Below, piece after piece: positions 43,186 through 51,072 of a stretch of DNA of 64,000 bases. This DNA is from CADEDV01 sp964596345 (GTDB lineage: Bacteria > Bacteroidota > Bacteroidia > Chitinophagales > Chitinophagaceae), in assembly GCA_964596345.1 (NCBI GenBank), contig CAZQSZ010000003.1:558001-622000 (forward strand). Reading direction: 5' to 3'. Under the pieces are notes generated by a model. It was not told where the DNA came from. It searched no databases and was given only the letters and a program-made list of their open reading frames with translations. The translations under genes and the position numbers were made by a program. Position 1 is the stretch's first letter. Each line of letters begins with the position of its first letter.

Positions 43186-44115
43186 ATGAAACTTTGTAAT
43201 ATTCGCATTAATGGTGGTTACAGTTTCTTTATTCTATCGATATTATCACTTTCTCTTTTATCCTGTGAGTATCATAATTTTTCTACTCCTCAGCCGGCAG
43301 ACAAAGAAAATATATACGAATTCCCCCGTGAATTACGGGGTAGCTGGGTTGTGATCAATGATACGATTGAAGAAACTATCAGCTTTCCAGGCAACAGAAA
43401 GACGATACCGGGTGACCTTTTTTCCGGTATCGAAGCTGGCCCGAGCCCTGATCCCGGAAATCACATTTCGGGAATAAGTAAGGCACAAACTGAGGATTCG
43501 CAGTATTATTTTGTAGAAAAAGAACATGCTTATTTAATAACCATATCCGGGGAAAAAGTATTGATGGGCGACTGGCCACGGCTAAGCCAAAACGGAAGTA
43601 TCCTGAACCCCCCGATCTTTTACGGCAGTTTAAGAAGTATCCGGTACGATTCCCTCGAAAAAAGAACAGATACCGTGTACAATTATATGCTGCATGACAA
43701 TATTATTTACGAAGTGGGAGATAAAGGGTTACTGGAAAAAGGGTACCCGTATATTACCATTGGTGATACTATTCTATTTACGAAGAGGGATACGCTTTGT
43801 ATTGATATCGGGCAAAATGCCTTTCTCCGTAAACTCAATAAACAGTTTTATGTACTGAATATCCGCAGCCGTATTTTAGGCGAAGAAATATCCAGTTTCA
43901 ATAACTGGTGGCGCATCTTCGTCCTGGAAAAGAAAGAAGAAGGCACATTACAGGTATGGGTTCCCGCTTCAAAGTCTGCAGAATTGCCCTGCATGTTTTA
44001 TTCTGTGGATGCAGAATCATACTATTTTGACTGCTCATGGACTACAGAAGAAATGTTCCGGCTTTTGCAGAAAGGCTATTTTAGCCGTACTGATAAATTA
44101 CTAAAGGTGAAGTAG
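43186..44115 (+). CDS. Uncharacterised lipoprotein
   Basis: A 309-residue protein with a lipoprotein signal: SILSLSLLSCEYH, Cys at about residue 27. The mature part is polar and beta-rich, with no family I recognise; the segment ELRGSWVVINDTIEETISFP might be a lipocalin-like opening. It would sit in the envelope. ATG 43186 is chosen because a -7 element lies 18 bases upstream and the upstream 7 residues add nothing to the signal. A TGAC-N4-GTCA site at -40 suggests Crp/Fnr-family control. Confidence 0.6.
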   Translation: MKLCNIRINGGYSFFILSILSLSLLSCEYHNFSTPQPADKENIYEFPRELRGSWVVINDTIEETISFPGNRKTIPGDLFSGIEAGPSPDPGNHISGISKAQTEDSQYYFVEKEHAYLITISGEKVLMGDWPRLSQNGSILNPPIFYGSLRSIRYDSLEKRTDTVYNYMLHDNIIYEVGDKGLLEKGYPYITIGDTILFTKRDTLCIDIGQNAFLRKLNKQFYVLNIRSRILGEEISSFNNWWRIFVLEKKEEGTLQVWVPASKSAELPCMFYSVDAESYYFDCSWTTEEMFRLLQKGYFSRTDKLLKVK

Positions 44116-44232
44116 GAATTAGTAATTCCGGCAGGGACCATTTTGTTCTCCATACAGGGGAAACTTATTCTCTACGTTAAGGGCAGCATTTTTCCAATGA
44201 GTAAACTCATCTTTATTTTCTGCTGACTTTTT

Positions 44233-44240
44233 TAGGTTTG
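44233..44240 (+). promoter_or_regulatory. Bacteroidota -7 promoter element TAGGTTTG
   Basis: Perfect TANNTTTG, 18 bases before the ATG of the U32 gene. Confidence 0.5.
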
Positions 44241-44258
44241 CGGCCTTAAAATCTGTGG

Positions 44259-45518
44259 ATGCAACCAGGAAAAGCAGAACTGATGTCACCGGCCGGTGAT
44301 TTTGAAAGCCTCCAGGCCGCCATACATGCCGGCGCTGATTCGGTGTATTTTGGAGTAGAACAACTGAATATGCGGGCAAGAGCCACCATGAATTTCAGTA
44401 TGGCTGATCTTACCGAAATAGCGGACCGTTGCAGGAAAAATAATGTACGTTCTTACCTGACGCTTAATACCATTGTGTACGATCATGATCTTTCCCTGAT
44501 GAAAGCGGTGGTCCGGGAAGCGCAAAAAGCAGATATCACCGCTGTGATCGCTGCCGACCAGGCGGTGATTGCATTTGCAAGAAGCTGTGGAATGGAAGTA
44601 CATATTTCGACTCAACTGAATATCACCAACCTGGAGACCGTTCGATTCTACTCCCTGTTTGCGGATGTAATGGTCTTATCAAGAGAACTGAGCCTCCGCC
44701 AGGTAAAAGCGATCTGTGATGGGATCAAAAAGGAGAACATAAAAGGCCCTTCCGGGAACCTGGTCGCTATCGAAGTGTTTGCCCATGGTGCATTATGCAT
44801 GGCTGTTTCGGGCAAATGTTACCTGAGTTTACATACGCATAACTCCTCGGCCAACCGGGGTGCCTGTGTGCAAAATTGCCGGCGAAAATATAAAGTGACC
44901 GACCTGGAAGAAGGGCATGAGCTGGAAATTGATAACGAGTATATCATGTCTCCCAAAGATCTTTGTACGATCCATTTCCTGGATGAATTGATTGAAACGG
45001 GAATAGCTGTGCTGAAGATAGAGGGAAGAGGGAAGGGCCCGGAATATGTAAAGACGGTTACGTCCTGTTACCGGAAAGCAATTGATGCTTATTTCAACGG
45101 AACTTATACCCGTGAAAGAGGGATAGCCTGGATGAAGCAACTGGAACAGGTATTTAACCGGGGCTTCTGGGGAGGTTACTTTACAGGTCAGTTGATGGGC
45201 GAGTGGAATGATACACATGGTTCCAAAGCAACTACTAAAAAAATATATATCGGGAAGGGGCACCATTATTACCCGAAAATAAAAATTGCCGAATTTAAGA
45301 TAGAAGCTTACCCGCTGCATGCAGGAGACCGGGTGATGATCACCGGTAAACATACAGGGGTGATCGAAACAACAGTAGCTTCACTGCATGTGAATGATGA
45401 GGGGGCAAAGAATACAGCTATCAAAGGTGACCTTTGTGCTTTCCCGCTGGATATAACGATACATACTTCCGATAAGCTTTATAAAATTGTTGATGTGACA
45501 GAAGAACAAACAACATGA
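44259..45518 (+). CDS. Peptidase U32-family protein, TrhP/YegQ-like
   Basis: A 419-residue cytoplasmic protein with the U32 opening ELMSPAGDFESLQAAIHAGADSVYFG, then HGALCMAVSGKCYLS, GACVQNCRRKY and EGRGKGPEYV. The cysteines (HGALCMAVSGKCYLS...RGACVQNC) could bind an iron-sulphur cluster. Escherichia coli TrhP (YegQ) of this family makes 5-hydroxyuridine at the wobble base of some tRNAs and depends on iron-sulphur biogenesis. The last 4 bases overlap the ferredoxin gene, so the two are translationally coupled and may act together. Confidence 0.85.
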   Translation: MQPGKAELMSPAGDFESLQAAIHAGADSVYFGVEQLNMRARATMNFSMADLTEIADRCRKNNVRSYLTLNTIVYDHDLSLMKAVVREAQKADITAVIAADQAVIAFARSCGMEVHISTQLNITNLETVRFYSLFADVMVLSRELSLRQVKAICDGIKKENIKGPSGNLVAIEVFAHGALCMAVSGKCYLSLHTHNSSANRGACVQNCRRKYKVTDLEEGHELEIDNEYIMSPKDLCTIHFLDELIETGIAVLKIEGRGKGPEYVKTVTSCYRKAIDAYFNGTYTRERGIAWMKQLEQVFNRGFWGGYFTGQLMGEWNDTHGSKATTKKIYIGKGHHYYPKIKIAEFKIEAYPLHAGDRVMITGKHTGVIETTVASLHVNDEGAKNTAIKGDLCAFPLDITIHTSDKLYKIVDVTEEQTT

Positions 45519-45742
45519 TCACTATTACCCAGCAAAGAGATAAATGTATTGGCTGCAACTATTGCGTGGAAGCGGCGCCCGGCCGCTGGCGTATGTCCAA
45601 AAGAGATGGGAGAAGTGTATTGATCGATGCAAAAAATCGCCGGGGATTCTGGACCGTGAAAGTAAGTGACGAAGAAAGTGCGGCGAATGAAAAAGCAGCA
45701 GCATTGTGCCCGGTAAAGATCATTAAGCTAAAGGATATATAG
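45515..45742 (+). CDS. Small ferredoxin, single [4Fe-4S] cluster
   Basis: A 75-residue protein with CIGCNYC near the start and ALCPVKII near the end: CxxCxxC plus a distal CP, the four ligands of one [4Fe-4S] cluster. Between the two halves is a basic insert (RWRMSKRDGRS). The ATG overlaps the stop of the U32 gene (ATGA), indicating coupled translation. It probably gives electrons to the U32 protein; this is inferred from the overlap and the known Fe-S dependence of TrhP in Escherichia coli. Confidence 0.85.
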   Translation: MITITQQRDKCIGCNYCVEAAPGRWRMSKRDGRSVLIDAKNRRGFWTVKVSDEESAANEKAAALCPVKIIKLKDI

Positions 45743-45922
45743 TATACCCGCCAGCGTTAGCCATCTAGAAACAGCACAAACAGGTGTTCGGGAAATCCGG
45801 AAGATCAGTAACTGGGATTACAATTATCAGCCGTTATTCTAACCTTAATCATACTCTCCAAAAGGAATATGGACAAAATTTGTACCCGGTAAGAGTTTTT
45901 CAATTTTAAAAGTTAATTGAAC

Positions 45923-46357
45923 ATGAAAAAAGAATACTGGATCAATGTAAAACATGTTGACAACAGGCTGGTCGTTTACCTGAATGGCGAAACTGTATGG
46001 GACAGTGGTATCATCCATAATGATCCCGAACTGGATGAATATATAGAGATCACCGACATGCTGCATGAGCATGCTCATCATACCAGCGAACTTATTTTTG
46101 AGGGATTTAATGACTCCTTTACCTCCTCTGAATCTGTAGGTGAAATGAATCCCTGGCATTTTCACTACCGGCTGCTGACCAAGACGGTTGACGATAAAGG
46201 GAAAGCCGTGGTGGAGAAAGATATCATAGCACCCTATAATGAAAAGCATTTATCGAATCCCAATATCAGGGCCATCAATAATTGCTACCAGATCCAGAAA
46301 CATCATGGTGAATTCAAAGTAGTCTCAAACCTGTTATCACAACAGTTTTATAAGTAA
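45923..46357 (+). CDS. Uncharacterised 144-residue cytoplasmic protein
   Basis: No signal peptide, no membrane segment. Beta-rich opening (YWINVKHVDNRLVVYLNGETVW) resembles a carbohydrate-binding or lectin-like strand order but is not diagnostic. It is His-rich in the middle (MLHEHAHHTSE). I do not recognise the family. ATG 45923 is preferred to TTG 45917. It is followed by a strong bidirectional terminator. Confidence 0.55.
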   Translation: MKKEYWINVKHVDNRLVVYLNGETVWDSGIIHNDPELDEYIEITDMLHEHAHHTSELIFEGFNDSFTSSESVGEMNPWHFHYRLLTKTVDDKGKAVVEKDIIAPYNEKHLSNPNIRAINNCYQIQKHHGEFKVVSNLLSQQFYK

Positions 46358-46386
46358 GGATACACTTAAGGTTAAGGTTATAATCC

Positions 46387-46429
46387 AAACCCTGCTCTTT
46401 GTATGAATCTTCATGCAAAAGCAGGGTTT
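46387..46429. terminator. Bidirectional terminator with long stem
   Basis: AAACCCTGCT and AGCAGGGTTT form a 10-bp stem. Inner bases (TTTG.ATGAA / TTCAT.CAAA) extend it. It lies between the convergent genes ending at 46357 (+) and 46449 (-). Confidence 0.7.
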
Positions 46430-46448
46430 CTTGTTGTAAGTCCATTTA

Positions 46449-48965
46449 TTATTTTGCTACAAACTCCCCGGGATATTGTTGCTGTGATTTTTTGTCCGCA
46501 TATACCAATATGCCATTCACCCAAACTTTTACAATACCGTCGGATAAAGCTTTAGGATCTTTTATATCCGCATTGTCTTTGATGATAACCGGGTCGATCA
46601 ACACAAGGTCAGCAAAATAGCCGGGGGCTATAATACCACGATTACGTATCCCGGTATGTTCTGCAGTCAGTCCTGTCATCTTGTGAATAGCCTCTTCCCA
46701 GCTCATGATCTTTTTCTCTTTTACATAGTAGCTCAGCACCCGGGTAAAACTTCCATATCCTCTTGGATGACCACCATTAGCGCCATCCGAACAGATATTG
46801 GTATGCGGCCACTGCAGGAAGCCGGAGATATCTTCTTCTGTCATTGATTTGCCCATGATCGCTTCAACCCCGGCTGCGTCCGGGTATTGTTTTTCATAGT
46901 TCTCAGCTGTTGCCACAAGATATAAAAGGGTTTGTGCGGCCGTTTCATTCCTCATTTTTGCGATGGCTGCAATGGTCTTGCCTTTATAAGTACTGTCCGG
47001 TGCAAAACGAACCAATACAGAACCTTCCGGGTCGAATAAATGCTCCGTGGCATAAGTAGCTGCTTCCAGGCTTTTAAAATCTTTTTTAGGAAATAAAACA
47101 CGGAGAGTGCTGTTCCAGAAATTATAGGGATAACAATCAGCCGTGATATCAATACCCTGTGCCCTTGCTTTTTGAAGAGCGGCGATCAGTTGGGGTGCAG
47201 TTTTCCAATCATCTTTTAAAGCGATCTTGATATGTGAAATCTGCACCGGGATCTTTGCTTCCCTGCCAATGCTGATGATCTCATCAATGGCATCACTCAT
47301 GCTGATATCTTCACTGCGGATATGACTGATATATTTTCCTTTTTCTTCAGCTGCTACCTTAGCTAATTCAATCACTTCATGCCGGTTGCTGTAAAAAGCA
47401 CCTTCGTACTCTAAGCCGGTAGAAAGACCCAGGGAGCCTTTTTTAAGGTCATCCCTTAATAGTATTTTCATATCCTGCAGTTCTTCACCAATGGCTGGCC
47501 GGTTCAGTTGTGATTCGCCCAATATCTTTTCCCGGATAGTAGTATGGCCTGTATAAGTGGCCACATTGACGGCCACTGCCGTTCTTTTTATTTTGGCTTT
47601 GATAGAATCCACCGGGTCGCTGCTGCCATCCTGCCCGGCTACGATGGTGGTGATGCCCTGGTTCAGTGCTGCTAAAGCTTCAGGATATTTGGTTAAAGAC
47701 CCTGCCAGGTGACTATGGCTGTCAATAAAACCCGGTGCCATTATCTTTCCTTCCCCGTCAATCACTTCTTCGCCTGCAAAGGGCTGAAGATTGCCTACGG
47801 CAATGATCCTTTTCCCTTCGATCCGCACTGCGGCATTCCTGGCGGCAAGACCTGTACCATCGATCAGTTGTACATTTTTTATAAGCATGGTCGGGGGCAC
47901 TTCCAGCGGTTTGCCCTGTATAAAATTCCTGGCGATCCTGTTTCCAAAACCATTACCGCCGCTGCTCAGGGAAATGATCGTCCTGTTATTCTTTGTATCC
48001 CGGTAAATGATATTAATAAACCCGACCCAGCCACCGGTATGTGAATATTCTTTCTCCCGGTCTTTTTCAATACCCCAGCCAAAACCATAAGGAAAAGTGC
48101 TGCCGTCTTTTAGCCGGACGGGCTGAAATGCCTGCTCCAGGGTTGAACGCTTCACCAGTTTTTCTGTGTATAGGGATTGATCCCATTTGAGCAGGTCTTC
48201 AACAGATGAATAAATATTACCATCACCAACAACGCCATCAAAAGTTGTCAGGTCGTCCAGTTTTTTTTGTTCACCGGTTGCTGAAAAGCCATACACATGA
48301 TTAGCCGGTACTGCCGGCATCTTCACATGGTAAACATATGTTTCTTTTAACCCTAACGGCGTTGCAATATTCTTTTTGAAATAAACAGCAAAGGGTTGCC
48401 CCGATATTTTTTCGATGATACTCACCAGTAATACATAATTGGTGTTGCAATAATTCCAGCGGGTGCCTGTAGGAAAATCAAGCACCGGTTTGTGAAAAGC
48501 AAAAAGTTGCAGCATTTTTTCATTGGTCAGTGTATCCAGCGGGCCTTTGTGTTGCTGGAAAAGATCAAAATATTCAGGAATGCCGGATGTATGCGTCATC
48601 AGGTTGCGAACAGTGATACTGTCATACGGTAATTCCGGGATAAATTTCCGGCAGTCATCATCAATATTCAGCAGGCCTTTTTCGGATAATTGTAAAATGG
48701 CCATGCAAACAAATTGCTTGGACACCGAAGCCAGGTTGAACGAAGAGTTGGTTTGCAGGGCCTGGTTGGTCCGGCTGTCAGTGATGCCAAACGCTTTCTT
48801 ATAGATTACCTTCCCTTTTTCTGCATAGAGCATAGTTCCATTATACCGGTTTGTCTGGTGCAGGATCGTCAAGACGGAATCCAGCTTTTTGATTCCATCA
48901 GCGGCTTGTGCGGATAAGAAAACCGGGAGCAACAGGTACGGGATAAAAGCGATGATTTTTTTCAT
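46449..48965 (-). CDS. Serine hydrolase (class C beta-lactamase fold) fused to N-acyl-D-amino-acid deacylase
   Basis: An 838-residue exported protein with a signal peptide (ending FLSAQ). Residues ~25-345: serine hydrolase with SxxK (Ser80, Lys83), YxN (Tyr172, Asn174) and HTG (309-311), the three motifs of class C beta-lactamases and DD-peptidases. Residues ~360-838: D-aminoacylase/amidohydrolase, with IDSHSHL (metal His417, His419), GHTTIR, STGLEYEG and SHIRSE. The two activities could act in sequence on D-amino-acid-containing peptides or peptidoglycan fragments in the periplasm. Each half is usually a separate protein. Met360 lies at the domain boundary. Confidence 0.9.
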   Translation of the reverse strand: MKKIIAFIPYLLLPVFLSAQAADGIKKLDSVLTILHQTNRYNGTMLYAEKGKVIYKKAFGITDSRTNQALQTNSSFNLASVSKQFVCMAILQLSEKGLLNIDDDCRKFIPELPYDSITVRNLMTHTSGIPEYFDLFQQHKGPLDTLTNEKMLQLFAFHKPVLDFPTGTRWNYCNTNYVLLVSIIEKISGQPFAVYFKKNIATPLGLKETYVYHVKMPAVPANHVYGFSATGEQKKLDDLTTFDGVVGDGNIYSSVEDLLKWDQSLYTEKLVKRSTLEQAFQPVRLKDGSTFPYGFGWGIEKDREKEYSHTGGWVGFINIIYRDTKNNRTIISLSSGGNGFGNRIARNFIQGKPLEVPPTMLIKNVQLIDGTGLAARNAAVRIEGKRIIAVGNLQPFAGEEVIDGEGKIMAPGFIDSHSHLAGSLTKYPEALAALNQGITTIVAGQDGSSDPVDSIKAKIKRTAVAVNVATYTGHTTIREKILGESQLNRPAIGEELQDMKILLRDDLKKGSLGLSTGLEYEGAFYSNRHEVIELAKVAAEEKGKYISHIRSEDISMSDAIDEIISIGREAKIPVQISHIKIALKDDWKTAPQLIAALQKARAQGIDITADCYPYNFWNSTLRVLFPKKDFKSLEAATYATEHLFDPEGSVLVRFAPDSTYKGKTIAAIAKMRNETAAQTLLYLVATAENYEKQYPDAAGVEAIMGKSMTEEDISGFLQWPHTNICSDGANGGHPRGYGSFTRVLSYYVKEKKIMSWEEAIHKMTGLTAEHTGIRNRGIIAPGYFADLVLIDPVIIKDNADIKDPKALSDGIVKVWVNGILVYADKKSQQQYPGEFVAK

Positions 48966-49046
48966 GTAAACAAGAAGTTTCAGCTAAAGATAATACCTAA
49001 AACAAAAGGACAGCGATCCGGCGGCTTGAAACGGTAAAAAGAAAAA

Positions 49047-49073
49047 CTCCGTCATTAACAATTAATGACGGAG
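49047..49073 (-). terminator. Terminator of the FadL gene
   Basis: CTCCGTCATT and AATGACGGAG form a perfect 10-bp stem with a 7-base loop. On the minus strand it is followed by TTTTTCTTTTT, a clear rho-independent terminator after the FadL-type gene. Confidence 0.8.
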
Positions 49074-49099
49074 CATGAACCTGTTTATACAAACAGGGG

Positions 49100-50389
49100 T
49101 TAGAAATTATAGTTAATACCGAACATCAGCATGTCTGTTGTCATTTTATATGACACCAGGCTGCCGGGTACGGCACCATATGGATTGGATCCGCTGATCA
49201 TCATCGGGCTTAATAACGGGCCACTGGTGGAGCCGCTGCTGCTGCCATGATGATAAACTGCATTTACCGTAATCTTTTTACTGAACTCATATCCACCACC
49301 CAATTGGAAAGCATTTTTAATAATGGCCGTGGCAGGAGTGGAGAAGAAGGCCAGTTCGCTGCTGATCGGGTTGGAACTGAAAGTGCAACCGGCCCGCAGC
49401 GGTAATTTTTTTATGCCTTTGTATTGCAGGCCTGCAGATACGACTGAAATATTATTCCATCCGAATCCTTTTACTGCTGCATTATTGGTCCAGCCTTTGG
49501 CTTCAAAACCCTCTGTGTTTTCGTAGGTCACATAGCGGTAATCGAACGCAAGATCAACAAGTCCTTTAGAGAAACCAACACCTGCTGAAAAAATTGCCGG
49601 GTAGTTCATTTGAAATTTCACATCCGGTGCCGTACTTCCATCCAGGTAGTTGTTATTGAATGTAAAATCAGTGAAATATTGTTGTGTTTTATAGGATGCA
49701 CCTAACTTGAGCCCTTCACCGGAATTATAATAAATACCCACTTGCCCGCCGGCACCGACAGCACTGGCTTTATCGCTGACAGGGTATCCTTTTTCGAAGC
49801 TTGGTGAAGCCAGTGGATTAGGCTCCAGTTCGAGTGCTGCATAATTGAAAGTAGGAGCGAAGCCTATTGAAACCTTGTCGCTTATCTTATAAGAATAAGT
49901 GATCCCCACCTGCATCAGCTGGTAATCTGATTCAATGCGTCCGAATCCACCGTTGCTTTGCGGCATATTGATGGGATTGGAATTTCCCTCCGGGAATGTG
50001 ACTCCAAATCCGCTGATACCAAACGCTGAAAGCCCCAGGGTATGCTTGCTGTTCTTTTTGCCCCATACCATGGCTACGGCAGGCATGATGGAAATACCTC
50101 TGTCGTCTTTGGTAACACCACTCATCGGTCCACCGGGAGTGGGAACAGTTGAGGATAATTCGGGTGAAGAGAAGAATAAACCTGCATTAACTGAAAGTAT
50201 TTTCTTATCAAATGCAGAAATAGCAGCCGGGTTCCAGTGAAGTGCTCCGTTTATATCCAATGGTTGGGCAGTTGCGGCACCACCCATAGACATGTTGGTA
50301 GCGCCAATACCCTGCATAATATGACCGGCCTGGGCAAATAAAAATAGTGGTACAATTGCTGAAAGCAGTGTTGAAATAAACTTTTTCAT
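49100..50389 (-). CDS. FadL/OmpP1 family outer-membrane transporter
   Basis: A 429-residue outer-membrane barrel. A signal peptide (ending PLFLFAQ) precedes the FadL hatch region (AGHIMQGIGATNMSMGGAATAQP), which occupies the N-terminus as in FadL/TodX transporters. The rest is beta-strand rich and ends with FGINYNF, a terminal barrel strand. Such proteins let hydrophobic compounds pass the outer membrane. A TGTGA-N6-TCACT site lies at -40 of the predicted start, so carbon-dependent control by a Crp-like protein is possible. Confidence 0.85.
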   Translation of the reverse strand: MKKFISTLLSAIVPLFLFAQAGHIMQGIGATNMSMGGAATAQPLDINGALHWNPAAISAFDKKILSVNAGLFFSSPELSSTVPTPGGPMSGVTKDDRGISIMPAVAMVWGKKNSKHTLGLSAFGISGFGVTFPEGNSNPINMPQSNGGFGRIESDYQLMQVGITYSYKISDKVSIGFAPTFNYAALELEPNPLASPSFEKGYPVSDKASAVGAGGQVGIYYNSGEGLKLGASYKTQQYFTDFTFNNNYLDGSTAPDVKFQMNYPAIFSAGVGFSKGLVDLAFDYRYVTYENTEGFEAKGWTNNAAVKGFGWNNISVVSAGLQYKGIKKLPLRAGCTFSSNPISSELAFFSTPATAIIKNAFQLGGGYEFSKKITVNAVYHHGSSSGSTSGPLLSPMMISGSNPYGAVPGSLVSYKMTTDMLMFGINYNF

Positions 50390-50435
50390 AATCGGAAGTT
50401 TTGAATGATTGCTGCAATGACTGCAGGTTAAAAAG

Positions 50436-50443
50436 CAAAACTA
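50436..50443 (-). promoter_or_regulatory. -7 promoter element TAGTTTTG of the FadL gene
   Basis: Perfect TANNTTTG on the minus strand, 46 bases before the start codon. Confidence 0.5.
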
Positions 50444-50464
50444 TTTTGGGTAAAATCCGGCTTA

Positions 50465-50480
50465 TGTGATGATTATCACT
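50465..50480. promoter_or_regulatory. Crp-like operator TGTGA-TGATTA-TCACT
   Basis: Nine of ten bases of the classical TGTGA-N6-TCACA Crp half-sites, centred at about -40.5 from the predicted FadL transcription start. It also lies about 90 bases upstream of the divergent GNAT gene. Confidence 0.45.
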
Positions 50481-50556
50481 TACGCATATAAATCATACCT
50501 GGTTATGATATAAAACAGGAATTTTTGCGAATGATATAAGATATCACTGTCTTATT

Positions 50557-50564
50557 TAATTTTG
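50557..50564 (+). promoter_or_regulatory. -7 promoter element TAATTTTG of the GNAT gene
   Basis: Perfect TANNTTTG, ending 4 bases before ATG 50569. A start site about 4 bases past the final G would give a leaderless messenger. Confidence 0.45.
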
Positions 50565-50568
50565 AAAC

Positions 50569-51018
50569 ATGAGGCATTCTGATACAACAACCGGGATAAG
50601 AGCAGCAGCAGAAAACGATTACCCGGCTATCATGAAAATCTGGGAATTATCAGTCCGGGCAACGCATGATTTTTTACCGGAAGATTACCTGCAGGAGATT
50701 AAATCACTGTTGCCTTCGATTTTACCCCAGGTCCCTATCTGCCTCCTCTGTAATGAAGAAGGTATGATAAAAGGTTTTGCAGGGGTGGCTGAGCAAAAGA
50801 TAGAAATGTTATTCCTTCATCCTGGCAGCCGGGGGCAGGGTATTGGCCGCAAGCTGACCGAATACTGCATACAGGAACTCGGGGCTGCGAAGGTGGATGT
50901 GAATGAACAAAATGAACAGGCTGTCGGCTTTTACCTAAAGATGGGATTTCGGGTGATGAACCGGCAGGAGTTGGATAGCCTTGGAAGACCATTTCCAATA
51001 TTGGAAATGCAATTGTAA
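50569..51018 (+). CDS. GNAT family acetyltransferase (YjaB-like)
   Basis: A 149-residue single-domain GNAT. AENDYPAIMKIWELSVRATHDFL is the N-terminal arm seen in YjaB-like proteins, GSRGQGIGRKLTEY is the acetyl-CoA loop and NEQNEQAVGFYLKMGF closes the fold. YjaB in Escherichia coli acetylates protein lysines; the target here is unknown. It stands divergent from the FadL gene. Confidence 0.85.
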   Translation: MRHSDTTTGIRAAAENDYPAIMKIWELSVRATHDFLPEDYLQEIKSLLPSILPQVPICLLCNEEGMIKGFAGVAEQKIEMLFLHPGSRGQGIGRKLTEYCIQELGAAKVDVNEQNEQAVGFYLKMGFRVMNRQELDSLGRPFPILEMQL

Positions 51019-51072
51019 GCAGATAACCCAATACCTTTATTCTAATTTTCCATTTTTAATTAATCGTAGATA

